A DNA stretch of 64,000 nucleotides from contig JAMPHA010000005.1 in the NCBI GenBank assembly GCA_023663615.1, positions 1 through 64,000 of the forward strand, written 5' to 3'. Source of the stretch: DLAJ01 sp023663615 (GTDB taxonomy: Bacteria; Bacillota; Clostridia; Lachnospirales; Lachnospiraceae). The notes under the pieces are model-generated. The model searched no databases. It had not been told where the DNA came from and worked only from the letters and a program-made list of their open reading frames with translations. Shown piece after piece: positions 52,660-62,600 of this stretch; within the stretch, counting starts at the first letter, position 1, and every line of letters starts with the position of its first letter. The translations under genes were made by a program, and so were the position numbers.

Positions 52660-53664
52660 TTGACGATCAGAGAAAGCCTTGAAGCGAATGAAAGAGAAAT
52701 ATTGAGCCCGTACGCCGCATTGAGCGCAAATTCACGCGGCAGGCAGAAAGAGGAGGAGCAGTGCGACATCCGCCCCGTTTTTCAGCGGGACAGAGACCGG
52801 ATTTTGCACTGTAAGTCTTTTCGCCGCCTAAAAGATAAAACGCAGGTATTTCTCACGCCGGACGGCGATCATTATCGGACGAGAATGACGCATACGCTGG
52901 AGGTGTCGCAGAATGCACGCACGATCGCGAAAGCGCTGCACTTAAATGAGGATCTGGCGGAAGCGATCGCGCTCGGACACGATCTGGGGCATACGCCGTT
53001 CGGACATGCCGGGGAGCGCGCCTTAAACAACATTTGTCCGCTCGGTTTTAAGCACAATGAGCAGAGTCTCCGCACGGTGGACTGTCTGGAAAAGGACGGG
53101 CAGGGCTTAAACCTCACCTATGAGGTGCGGGATGGCATCTTAAATCATCAGACAGACGGAAAGCCGCAGACCTTAGAGGGAAAGATCGTCAGACTTTCCG
53201 ACAAGATCGCCTATATTCACCATGATATGGACGATGCGATCCGCGGTCAGATTTTGACGGAGGAGGATGTACCTGCGCAGATTCGGGAAGTGCTCGGACG
53301 TACCTGCGGAGAGCGGCTGGACTGTTTTATCCACGATCTGGTGACGAACAGCATGGGAAAAAACGATATTTGTATGTCGCCTGAGGTGGAGGACGCCATG
53401 AAGAAGCTCCGCCAATTCATGTTTGTGCATGTGTACCAGAATCCGCGGGCAAAAGGAGAGGAAGGAAAAGCGGAGGGCATTATTGAGACGCTTTATACAT
53501 ATTATCTGAATCATATCGAACTGCTGCCGGAATTTTTACAGAGACGGCTGGACGAAGGGGAATATCGGGAGCGGATCGTGTGCGACCATATCAGTTCCAT
53601 GACGGACCGCTTTGTGCTGGCGCAGTACGAAGATCTGTTTATTCCGAAGTCGTGGCATTATTGA
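52660..53664 (+). CDS. dgt: Deoxyguanosine triphosphate triphosphohydrolase-like protein
   Basis: A 334-aa HD-domain dNTPase: DRDRILHCKSFRRLKDKTQV, RTRMTHTLEVSQNARTI, ALGHDLGHTPFGHAGERALN (metal-binding HD). It lowers dNTP levels. TTG 52660 is chosen with GGAGGG 6 nt upstream; an in-frame GTG at 52642 is also possible. In Clostridia dgt often precedes dnaG and rpoD, as here (26 nt to dnaG). Confidence 0.92.
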   Translation: MTIRESLEANEREILSPYAALSANSRGRQKEEEQCDIRPVFQRDRDRILHCKSFRRLKDKTQVFLTPDGDHYRTRMTHTLEVSQNARTIAKALHLNEDLAEAIALGHDLGHTPFGHAGERALNNICPLGFKHNEQSLRTVDCLEKDGQGLNLTYEVRDGILNHQTDGKPQTLEGKIVRLSDKIAYIHHDMDDAIRGQILTEEDVPAQIREVLGRTCGERLDCFIHDLVTNSMGKNDICMSPEVEDAMKKLRQFMFVHVYQNPRAKGEEGKAEGIIETLYTYYLNHIELLPEFLQRRLDEGEYRERIVCDHISSMTDRFVLAQYEDLFIPKSWHY

Positions 53665-53689
53665 TTGCGCGTAGAAAGGAAGGCGGCTC

Positions 53690-55462
53690 ATGTATTATCC
53701 CGATGAGCTTGTGGAAGAAGTGCGGGAAAAAAATGACATTGTGGATGTCATTTCCGGTTATGTCAGATTAAAAAAACAGGGCAATAATTTTTTCGGATTA
53801 TGCCCCTTTCATAATGAGAAATCACCGTCGTTTTCCGTTTCGCAGGGAAAGCAGATGTTCCATTGTTTCGGCTGCGGCGCGGGGGGAAATGTGTTTACGT
53901 TCGTGATGCAGTATGAGAATTATACGTTTCCCGAAGCGATCGCGCATCTGGCGGAGCGGGCGGGCGTGACGCTCCCGGAGGTATCCTATGACGAGGCGGC
54001 GCGCAAGCGGGACAACCGGCGCGCGCAGATTTTGGAACTGAACAAGGCGGCGGCAAAATTCTATTACTATATGCTGCGGTCCCCGCAGGGAGCAGGCGGC
54101 ATGGAATATCTGAAAAACAGAGCCCTGAGCGAGGAGACGATCAATCGTTTTGGGCTGGGATGCTCCAGCAAATACAGCGACGAACTTTTGAAATATCTGC
54201 ATAAGCAGGGATATTCGGACGAGCTGATGCGCGAGGCGGGACTCGTTAATTATGACGAAAAAAACGGGTTGTACGATAAATTCTGGAACCGCGTCATGTT
54301 CCCGATCCAAGACATCAACCACCGTGTGATCGGGTTCGGCGGCCGCGTGATGGGGGACGGCAAACCGAAATACTTAAACTCCCCTGAGACGATCGTGTTT
54401 GACAAGAGCCGGAACCTGTACGGGCTTAATCATGCGAGAACGTCGCGCAAGGATCACATGATCCTTTGCGAGGGTTATATGGATGTGATCGCGATGCATC
54501 AGGCGGGATTTACCGAGGCGGTCGCGTCTCTCGGCACGGCGTTCACATCGGGACAGGCAAGTCTCTTAAAGCGTTATGCAAAAGAGGTGCTGCTGACCTA
54601 TGACAGCGACGAAGCGGGAACGAAAGCGGCGCTGCGCGCCATTCCGATCTTGAAAGAAGCAGGATTGACCGCACGGGTCATTCACTTGGAGCCGTATAAG
54701 GATCCGGATGAACTCATCAAAAATCTGGGTGCGGAAGAATTTCAGAAACGGATCGAGGCGGCGGAGAACAGTTTCTTTTTTGAGATCCGTATTCTCCAAA
54801 AAGAATACCGCATGGACGATCCGACGTCGCAGACGGAATTTTACCGCGCAATCGCGCAGAAGCTCTGCGGCTTTTCGGAGGAGCTGGAGCGGGAAAATTA
54901 CTTAACGGCGGTGGCAAGAGAATTTATGATACAGCCGGAGCAGCTCCGCAAGCTGGTCGTTTCCTATGCCGCGCGTATGGGGGGCGTGCCGGAGGCGGTA
55001 AGACCGAAGCCGACCGCGGACAGGAAGAAAACGCAGGAGGACGCAGGACGGAAAAGCCAGAAACTGCTGTTGACATGGCTGGTGGACGAGCCGCAGGCGT
55101 ATCCGGTCGTGCGCCGCTACATCCAGCCGGAGGATTTTACCGTGGAATCCTACCGCAAAGTGGCGGAACGTCTCTATCAGGATATGGACAGGGGCTCCCC
55201 CAATCCGGCGGCGATCATCAGCATGTTTACCGAGGAGGAGGAGCAGCGCGAGGCGGCGGAGCTGTTCAGTACAAAGCTGGACGAGCTTACGACGGACGCG
55301 GAGCGCGAGCGCGCGCTGCAGGACATCATTTACAAGGTAAAACAGGCAAGTTGTGAATACTATAACGAAAGACTCGGCTCCGACATTCAGGAATACGCGA
55401 AGTCGATCGAGCGGAAGCAGGCGCTGGAAGAACTGCGGAAAGTGCATATTTCCTTAAAATAG
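53690..55462 (+). CDS. dnaG: DNA primase
   Basis: A 590-aa primase. N-terminal CHC2 zinc finger (LCPFHNEKSPSFSVSQGKQM, FHCFGCGAGGNVF); catalytic core with RVMFPIQDINHRVIGFGGRV; TOPRIM with ILCEGYMDVIAMHQAGF and LLTYDSDEAGTKAAL; C-terminal DnaB-binding helical domain. It makes RNA primers at the replication fork. GAAAGGAAGG precedes ATG. Operon with rpoD, the classic macromolecular synthesis unit. Confidence 0.96.
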   Translation: MYYPDELVEEVREKNDIVDVISGYVRLKKQGNNFFGLCPFHNEKSPSFSVSQGKQMFHCFGCGAGGNVFTFVMQYENYTFPEAIAHLAERAGVTLPEVSYDEAARKRDNRRAQILELNKAAAKFYYYMLRSPQGAGGMEYLKNRALSEETINRFGLGCSSKYSDELLKYLHKQGYSDELMREAGLVNYDEKNGLYDKFWNRVMFPIQDINHRVIGFGGRVMGDGKPKYLNSPETIVFDKSRNLYGLNHARTSRKDHMILCEGYMDVIAMHQAGFTEAVASLGTAFTSGQASLLKRYAKEVLLTYDSDEAGTKAALRAIPILKEAGLTARVIHLEPYKDPDELIKNLGAEEFQKRIEAAENSFFFEIRILQKEYRMDDPTSQTEFYRAIAQKLCGFSEELERENYLTAVAREFMIQPEQLRKLVVSYAARMGGVPEAVRPKPTADRKKTQEDAGRKSQKLLLTWLVDEPQAYPVVRRYIQPEDFTVESYRKVAERLYQDMDRGSPNPAAIISMFTEEEEQREAAELFSTKLDELTTDAERERALQDIIYKVKQASCEYYNERLGSDIQEYAKSIERKQALEELRKVHISLK

Positions 55463-55505
55463 GGTTCAAAATGATAGTGGAAATCATGAAAGGATGGACA
55501 TTCGA

Positions 55506-56735
55506 ATGGATGAAGCTTTACAGGCAAAGTTTGACGAGAAGATGAAAAATCTGTTAAGCCTTGCAAAGAAAAAGAAAAATGTCTTGGAATATCAGGAAGT
55601 CATTACTTTTTTCTCTGATATGGCATTGGAGGAGGAACAGTTCGATAAGGTTTTTGAGAAACTGGACTTAAACGGCGTGGATATTTTGCGCATCACCGAG
55701 GAAGAGGATGACATTGACGAGGAGGAGATCAATCTCACGGATGAGGAGGTTGATCTGGAAAACATTGATTTGAGCGTACCTGACGGCATGAGTATTGAAG
55801 ATCCTGTCAGGATGTACTTAAAAGAGATCGGCAAGGTGCCGCTTTTGAGCGCGGACGACGAGATCGCGCTTGCGCAGAAGATGGAGGACGGCGCGAAAGC
55901 GGCGGAGATCATAGAAGTGCTGCGCGAGGAGCTTGCCGAGACAGCGGAGGGTGCGGAAAAAGAAGATCTGGAGCGCCGGATCGCCGAGCAGCAGGATTTG
56001 ATCGACAGCGGGGAGGATGCAAAAAAGAAGCTTGCGGAGGCAAATTTACGTCTGGTCGTCAGCATTGCGAAACGCTATGTCGGGCGCGGCATGCTCTTTT
56101 TGGATCTCATTCAGGAGGGAAATCTGGGACTGATCAAGGCAGTCGAAAAATTCGATTACCGCAAGGGATATAAGTTTTCCACATACGCGACATGGTGGAT
56201 CAGACAGGCGATCACGCGTGCGATCGCGGATCAGGCGCGCACGATCCGTATTCCCGTGCATATGGTGGAGACGATCAATAAGCTGATCCGCGTCAGCAGA
56301 CAGCTCCTTCAGGAATTAGGACGCGAGCCGACCCCGGAGGAGATCGCCAAGGAGCTGAACATGCCGGAGGACCGTGTGCGTGAAATCCTGAAAATCTCTC
56401 AGGAGCCGGTGTCCATGGAAACGCCGATCGGCGAGGAGGAAGATTCCCATCTTGGCGATTTCATTCAGGATGACAATGTACCCGTTCCCGCGGATGCGGC
56501 GGCATTTTCCCTGTTAAAAGAGCAGCTTGGCGAGGTGCTTGGGACGCTGACGGAGCGGGAGCAGAAAGTATTAAAGCTGCGGTTCGGATTGGACGACGGC
56601 AGGGCGCGCACCTTGGAGGAAGTCGGAAAAGAATTTAACGTGACGAGGGAGCGGATCCGGCAGATCGAGGCGAAGGCGCTCCGCAAGCTGCGCCATCCGA
56701 GCAGGAGCCGCAAGCTGAAGGACTATTTAGATTGA
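55506..56735 (+). CDS. rpoD: Primary sigma factor sigma-A (RpoD)
   Basis: A 409-aa housekeeping sigma. Region 1.1 is short and acidic, region 1.2 is EDPVRMYLKEIGKVPLLS, region 2 is ANLRLVVSIAKRYVGRG, LDLIQEGNLGLIKAVEKFDY and FSTYATWWIRQAITRAI, region 3 is PVHMVETINKLIRVSRQLLQ, and region 4 is TLEEVGKEFNVTRERIRQIE. ATG 55506 or 55494 are both possible; 55494 leaves no room for the AAGGA ribosome site, so 55506 is preferred. The stop overlaps trmK by 4 nt. Confidence 0.96.
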   Translation: MDEALQAKFDEKMKNLLSLAKKKKNVLEYQEVITFFSDMALEEEQFDKVFEKLDLNGVDILRITEEEDDIDEEEINLTDEEVDLENIDLSVPDGMSIEDPVRMYLKEIGKVPLLSADDEIALAQKMEDGAKAAEIIEVLREELAETAEGAEKEDLERRIAEQQDLIDSGEDAKKKLAEANLRLVVSIAKRYVGRGMLFLDLIQEGNLGLIKAVEKFDYRKGYKFSTYATWWIRQAITRAIADQARTIRIPVHMVETINKLIRVSRQLLQELGREPTPEEIAKELNMPEDRVREILKISQEPVSMETPIGEEEDSHLGDFIQDDNVPVPADAAAFSLLKEQLGEVLGTLTEREQKVLKLRFGLDDGRARTLEEVGKEFNVTRERIRQIEAKALRKLRHPSRSRKLKDYLD

Positions 56736-57700
56736 GCGCAGAGAGAACGCAGGCGGCAGGATCACACAGAGCAGGCGCGCAGGAGCCGGTGCTATCCGAG
56801 CGGATGAAGCATGTGCTGGCGCTTATTTCTCATCATAAAGCCGTTGCGGATGTCGGCTGCGACCACGGCTATCTGGCGATCGGGCTGGTCCGGTCGGGAA
56901 AAGCAAAACGCGTCGTTGCCATGGATATAAACCGGGGACCGCTTGCGCGCGCAAGAGCGAATGTGGATGCCTACGGATACCGTGATGTGATCGAGACGCG
57001 GCTTGGCGACGGGATGGAAGCGCTTGGCGTGGGAGAAGTACAGTGTGCGGTCTGCGCAGGAATGGGCGGAAAAACAATCTGCGGGATCTTAGGGCGCAGT
57101 CGTCAGATCGTGCGGGAACTGGATGAACTGGTGTTACAGCCGCAGTCCGAGCTACATATCGTGAGAAGTTATTTGCGGGAAAACGGATTTTTGATCGCGG
57201 CGGAGGACATGGTATCGGAGGACGGGAAATTTTATCCGATGATGCGGGTGATCCCTGTGGGGGCTGGGAAAGAGAAATGCGCGGAAGAGGAGCGGGAAGC
57301 CGTCGGTGCGAAAACGACGCATGGAACGGAGGCGGTAAGACCAGCCGCCGATTGTGCTGCGCAGGGAACCGACGCGGAGAAGGATGCCGATGGACATGCC
57401 GCACAGGAAAGCGGGACGGAGAAGGCTGTCGATGGACATGCCGCACAGGAAGGAAGGGCAGCGTCGGAAGCCGCACAGCGCCGGCGCGTGGAAGATCGGT
57501 ACGGTCCCTGCCTGCTTGCCGGGGCGCATCCCGTATTGCGCGCGTATCTGCAAAAAGAACGAAAGGTCTGCGAAGAAGTTCTGCAAAATCTGGCACAGAC
57601 GGATTCAGCGAAAGGTCTGCGGCGCAGGGAAGAATTAAAACAGCGGATTTCCGATATTGCGTATGCGGAGAAAATCTGCTGTCCTAATTATCCATGCTGA
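56732..57700 (+). CDS. trmK: tRNA (adenine(22)-N1)-methyltransferase TrmK
   Basis: A 322-aa SAM methyltransferase, larger than the usual ~230-240. Core: LSERMKHVLALISHHKAVAD, VGCDHGYLAIGLV (SAM site), MDINRGPLARARANV, CAGMGGKTICGIL, LQPQSELHIVRSYLRENGF. The C-terminal coiled coil (LRAYLQKERKVCEEVLQNLA) is displaced by ~70 residues of Ala/Glu/Gly/Thr-rich insertion with two 42-bp repeats (about 57375-57460; DGHAAQE...). The start is TTG 56732, overlapping the rpoD stop. rpoD-trmK order is typical of Firmicutes. Confidence 0.9.
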   Translation: MSAERTQAAGSHRAGAQEPVLSERMKHVLALISHHKAVADVGCDHGYLAIGLVRSGKAKRVVAMDINRGPLARARANVDAYGYRDVIETRLGDGMEALGVGEVQCAVCAGMGGKTICGILGRSRQIVRELDELVLQPQSELHIVRSYLRENGFLIAAEDMVSEDGKFYPMMRVIPVGAGKEKCAEEEREAVGAKTTHGTEAVRPAADCAAQGTDAEKDADGHAAQESGTEKAVDGHAAQEGRAASEAAQRRRVEDRYGPCLLAGAHPVLRAYLQKERKVCEEVLQNLAQTDSAKGLRRREELKQRISDIAYAEKICCPNYPC

Positions 57701-57735
57701 CGCAAGCCTGCGAGTTTGAAAGAGAGGATCTGAAA

Positions 57736-58338
57736 ATGAAAGAACCAAACATCATCATCCGGCAATTAGAACCGGGGCTTTGTGGGGACTGGCTTCATTT
57801 TTTTGATCATATTGCATTTCAGGACCATGAGGATTGGGCATTCTGTTATTGTTTGGAAGGACATTTGGACAGAGAGACCCAAGAGAACTGGACGGATCCG
57901 GGAGAGCGCAGGGAGAAAGCGGTGGAATTGATCCGGAAAGGGGAAATGCAGGGCTATCTTGCTTATTTGGACGACAAAGTGATTGGATGGTGTAATGTCA
58001 ACGATCGGAAGAACTATCGGTATCTGACCGGAATGTTTCGGGAGATCGGTTATCCGATAGAAGAAGCGGCGGACAGAAAATGCAAGGCAATCTTCTGCTT
58101 TTTGATCGCTCCGGATTATCGGGGGAGAGGAGTCGCCCAAAAGTTACTTGACAGGGTATGCCGCGATGCGGCGCGGGATGGCTACGCTTACGTTGAGGGT
58201 TATCCGTTTGCGGATGAAGAATTTGAATTTCAGTATCACGGTACTTCTAAGATGTATGAGCGGAGCGGGTTTATAAAAGCCGCGGATTTGAACTATGTAA
58301 AGATTATGCGAAAAGAAGTTTTCCAAGTAAACAAATGA
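57736..58338 (+). CDS. GNAT-family N-acetyltransferase
   Basis: A 200-aa acetyltransferase. FCFLIAPDYRGRGVAQKLLD holds the acetyl-CoA-binding RGRGVA, and MYERSGFIKA is the usual C-terminal beta-bulge segment. Start ATG 57736 after GAGAGGA. It is an accessory gene between trmK and nif3, with small DUF genes downstream. Substrate unknown. Confidence 0.88.
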   Translation: MKEPNIIIRQLEPGLCGDWLHFFDHIAFQDHEDWAFCYCLEGHLDRETQENWTDPGERREKAVELIRKGEMQGYLAYLDDKVIGWCNVNDRKNYRYLTGMFREIGYPIEEAADRKCKAIFCFLIAPDYRGRGVAQKLLDRVCRDAARDGYAYVEGYPFADEEFEFQYHGTSKMYERSGFIKAADLNYVKIMRKEVFQVNK

Positions 58339-58442
58339 AACTGCTGTTGGCGTGGATGGCAATTCATGAAGAAGAATTACAGGCAAATTGGAAACTGTTA
58401 AGCGATGGGGACGGCTATTTTAAGATAGAGCCATTGCATTAG
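58335..58442 (+). pseudogene. DUF4160 C-terminal fragment
   Basis: The 35 codons MKLLLAWMAIHEEELQANWK then LLSDGDGYFKIEPLH match the final helix and 'kI.PL' ending of DUF4160 proteins, which usually have ~85 aa with an upstream HxHARY motif. That part is missing. The ATG overlaps the GNAT stop (ATGA), so it might still be translated. DUF4160 genes commonly sit directly before DUF2442 genes, as this does. Confidence 0.65.
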
Positions 58443-58459
58443 ACAGGTTGGAGGCGTTT

Positions 58460-58705
58460 ATGATGTTAAGACCAACTGCAATTCAGGTAGAAGCGATTTG
58501 TGAATATCAGATTATCGTAACTTTTGATAATGGTGAAAAGAAGCGATTTGATGTGGAACCGTATATAAAAGGTGAATGGTATAGTAGGTTACGGTCTTTT
58601 GAATATTTTAAGCGTGTTACCACGGATGGTTATACGGTTGTATGGCCTGATGGACAGGACCTATGTCCGGATGAATTATATAATTTTGGAGAACTTGTGT
58701 CATAA
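58460..58705 (+). CDS. DUF2442 family protein
   Basis: An 81-aa intact small protein: IQVEAICEYQIIVTFDNGEK, RFDVEPYIKGEWYSRL, TVVWPDGQDLCPDELY. The family is often paired with DUF4160 in toxin-antitoxin-like or mobile contexts; its role is unproven. ATG 58460 has GGAGG 6 nt upstream. Slightly AT-rich. Confidence 0.85.
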   Translation: MMLRPTAIQVEAICEYQIIVTFDNGEKKRFDVEPYIKGEWYSRLRSFEYFKRVTTDGYTVVWPDGQDLCPDELYNFGELVS

Positions 58706-58799
58706 GCGGAGCGGTACGAAGGGGAGCTGATCGTGACGTAAGCCGATGCGGGAGCTTACCGATGAGATAGGCGGAACTGTACGAAGAGGGGAGTGCCGG

Positions 58800-59582
58800 A
58801 TGAGATGCAGTGAATTGATAGAAAGACTGGAAGAATTAGCGCCGCCGCATTATGCGGAGGAATGGGACAATGTGGGACTGCTTACGGGCAGACGGGATAA
58901 AGAGATCGGGAAGGTCATGGTGGCGGTGGATGCGACAAGTGACGTGATCGAGCAGGCGCGCCGCGCAGGAGCCGATCTTCTTTTGACACATCATCCGTTA
59001 TTGTTCCGTGCGCAAAAAAGAATATGCAGTGATGATTTTATCGGAAAGCGTCTGCTGCGTCTCATACAGAGCGACATCTGCTATTATGCGATGCATACGA
59101 ATTTTGACGTGATGGGAATGGCGGATGCGGCGGCGGATGAGCTGGGACTAAAAAGTCCGGGCGTGCTGAAAGTGACCTGCGAGGATGAGGTTTCCCATGA
59201 GGGAATCGGCCGATACGGGAAGCTGCCGGGCGTGATGACGCTTGCCGAGTGTGCGCAATATGTAAAGACGACGTTTGCACTGCCGCAGGCGGCGGTTTAT
59301 GGAGATCTTGACCGTATAGTTGAAGTCATGGCGGTGCTTCCGGGCTCCGGAGGGGACGAGATTCCGGATGCACTGCGTGTCGGTGCGGATGTTTATCTGA
59401 CGGGGGATATTTCTCACCATGACGGGATCGACGCCATGGAACAGGGACTTTGTGTGATCGACGCCGGACATTTTGGTCTGGAAAAATTGTTTGTTACTTA
59501 TATGAGAGGTTATTTTTTCCGGGAACTGCCGGAGATCACGCTGCTTACCGCGAAGCAGGAAGCGCCGTTTCAGATCGTGTAG
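58800..59582 (+). CDS. Nif3-like dinuclear metal protein (YqfO family)
   Basis: A 260-aa protein. EEWDNVGLLTGR, DLLLTHHPLLFR and HTNFDVM in the first half and DISHHDG...DAGHFGLEKLFV in the second contribute the His/Glu residues of the family's dinuclear metal site. The middle insert of longer YqfO proteins is absent. ATG 58800 follows GAGGGGAG. rpoD-trmK-nif3 is a conserved Firmicutes order, interrupted here by the GNAT-DUF4160-DUF2442 insertion. Function unresolved; annotated in databases as a GTP cyclohydrolase I type 2 homologue. Confidence 0.9.
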   Translation: MRCSELIERLEELAPPHYAEEWDNVGLLTGRRDKEIGKVMVAVDATSDVIEQARRAGADLLLTHHPLLFRAQKRICSDDFIGKRLLRLIQSDICYYAMHTNFDVMGMADAAADELGLKSPGVLKVTCEDEVSHEGIGRYGKLPGVMTLAECAQYVKTTFALPQAAVYGDLDRIVEVMAVLPGSGGDEIPDALRVGADVYLTGDISHHDGIDAMEQGLCVIDAGHFGLEKLFVTYMRGYFFRELPEITLLTAKQEAPFQIV

Positions 59583-59689
59583 GATAAGATAGAAATCAGG
59601 ATATTGAAAAAGCAGAAAAAAGTGACTGGCGGAAACAGCAAAAGAGCGGGGATGTTCGTGGGAGATAAAAGCGGGAGGGGCGCAATGTG

Positions 59690-62600
59690 ATGAATTTACA
59701 ATATGATTATACCGGCGGCTGGCCGTTGACGCAAAACGTGTATGCAGGAGAAGGAGCGCCCGGCTTCTACGGACAAAATGTGCCATATGGAATGAACCAG
59801 CCATACGGACAGAATAGGAATGCAGATATGTCGATGCCGTATGGCATAAATCAGCCATACGGACAGAACATGAACGCCAATCCGTCGATGCCGTACGGCA
59901 TGAACCAGCCTTATGAATCAAGTGCACCGTTTTCACCGGGAATGGGTCAATCACCTGCATATGGAATGAATCAGCCGTACGGGCAAATATCGCCCTATGC
60001 GGGAAGTGAACCGTATCCGGTCAACGTGCAGATGCCGCCGTATGCGGGAAATACGCCGTATCCGGTCAACGGGCAAATACCGCCCTATGCAGGGAATGCG
60101 CCGTATCCGGTCAACGTGCAGATGCCGCCGTATGCGGGGAATGCGCCGTATCCGGTCAACGGGCAGATACCGCCCTATACGGGGAATCTTCCCTATCCGA
60201 TTTACGGTCAGAGCATGCCCGTTAAAGCTGCGCCCTATCAGCCGCCCGCCATATACGCAGAGGGGCAGAGGCAGCAGGGCATGATCGAACCGTATCAGAG
60301 CCGTTATCAGCTTGCGCCCATCCATGCAAAACAGATAGAAAAACAGCCGGAACAGCAATCGGCGCAGCAGGCGAGCAGGATGCTGATGTTTGGCATTGCA
60401 GGAGTCGTGATCGCGGCGCTTCTTGCGATCATGATCGGGATTTTGGTAAATGACGACGGTACACAACGGAGAAGTCTGGCGGAGATGTTTGCTTCGTGGA
60501 CGGAGGATCTTTTTGCGGAAAAAGAGGAAGAGGCGTCTTTGCCTGTGATCAGTTTCACGACGCAGAGTTCGGGAACGGTCAGGGGGGAAATGTGCGCCGT
60601 AGGAGAGGACGGTTCTATTTTTGTCCGCACGCAATACGGTGTCTGCCGCATCGGAAAAAATGGAAACGGTTATGAATATAACGGCTGGGCGGCATCTCTT
60701 CCGCCGGACGTTTCTATAAGGTGTATGGCGGTCTATGGAAATTATTTATATCTGGCATGCGGCGAGAACGGGATCTATCGGGTGAATACCGCGCGCAGCA
60801 ATACGCTGTCGCAGATTATAGACGACTATGTGACCTCCTTTGTGATCGCGGAGGACCATCTTTTTTATCTTTCCATGGATTACCAGCTTGAAATGGGAAA
60901 CGGCGCATCATTTGCGGAGTCCATGGATTCCCTTTACGGCTGGTATGGGGAACTGTATATTGCAGGATTAAACGGCAATGGAAGCCGGTCGCTTGGAGAA
61001 ACCGTGCGCCATGCTGTGAAGTATCAGAGCAGCGCTGATTTTGTATATCTGGATGGGTATCTTTACTTTTTTGATAAAGAAGGAAATCTGAAGCGGATAC
61101 GCACGGACGGAACGGGGAGCCGCGTGGTAGTCGAGTATGAGAGGCAGAAGGATTCCTTTGTCTGCGGTGGGGTGTATGAGAACGGCGGGGTATTGTACCT
61201 TCCGTCGTCGGAAGGACCCGGAGGGACCGGGGCGGGACTGTATTCCTATAACGTGGAAACAGATAAGCTGAGAAAAGTATCGGACGCCAGAGTCTCGCTG
61301 CGCGCGCCGATCCTGTTTGCAGGGAACACGCTGCTTTATAAAGAATATTGGCAGAGCGCATGGCACCAGATCAAGGATGGGCAGGATACCGTGTACGGGA
61401 GTCCGTTCAATGACACGGGGCTTTGGATGCAGGCGATCGGGGAAAACGAGCTGATCGTGTCGTATGAGCCGCGGGGAGGTGCCGGTGCGCCGGACAGCGG
61501 CGGCGTGTCGGACAGCGCCGGTACGCAGGATGGCAGCAGCGCGCAGGGCGGTTATTACACGGTTTCTTATGTGAACGGTCAGATCCGTTTTGAGACACCG
61601 GTCAGTATGGATTATGCGGTGATGCCGGAGGTGGACATCGAGGAGCAGAGCGCGCTGTCAGAGGGAACGGCGCAGGGAAGCTGCCGCGCGGAGCATTTGG
61701 TGTTCGTCGGACCGGATGAGTCCTCGATATACGATCGCTATGTCGTTTACTCGCTCATAAGGGGAGAAGCTGCGTGGGGAACTGTGGAGAATTACGGTCT
61801 TGTATGGGAATATGAGGACGCGGACGGCGGGCATTATACTGAATTGTTGGTAGAGGGAGAAGTTGGTGCATTTCTTATCAAAAATGATGATCTCTATTAT
61901 TCCATGTGGGATGAGGAGGAGGGGAGTTATGCGCTTTTCCGCCGATGTCTGGCAGATCACGAAGAAGAGGCGGAAGAATGTCTGATCGCCGCCGGGATAC
62001 CCCAAAAAGGATTTACATGGTGCGACGGCATGATCTATTATGTGGACATGGAGAACGGAAGGCTGTACCGCTATAGTTTGCAGAGCGGGGAAAGCGAGCG
62101 GATCAGCGAGGATAAAGTCGGCTGTTATGATATTGATAACGGCATGATCTACTATGAGAATCTTTCCGAAGGCTCGGCAATCTACAAGATGTGTCTGGAC
62201 GGGACGCAAAATGAGCAGATCGACACGCCGCTTAGTTACGGGGGGGAGCTTGCGCAATTGACGGTGTGCCCGTATCTCGGTGATGTTTATCTGGCAGTCA
62301 CGTTGGAAGAATGGCATCGGGATAGTCGGATGTGTCTGTTTGCAGAGGACGGTTCGATGGAACTGTTTTTCGGTGAGGATGTTGGAGATTTTGACAGTCG
62401 TCAGCCGATCTGTTACAGAGACGGGCGGTTATATTACTCTTCGGAAGTTGCTTTTGAGGTCCGTGTGTTTGATCTCGAAGCCTATTTTGACGGCGGGAGC
62501 GGTATTCGCGGCGGAGCTTACGATACGATCTTTTGTGAAGAAAATATGAATACGTTCGCGGTGACGGACGCATGCGTTTATGTGCAGTCCTATACGGATA

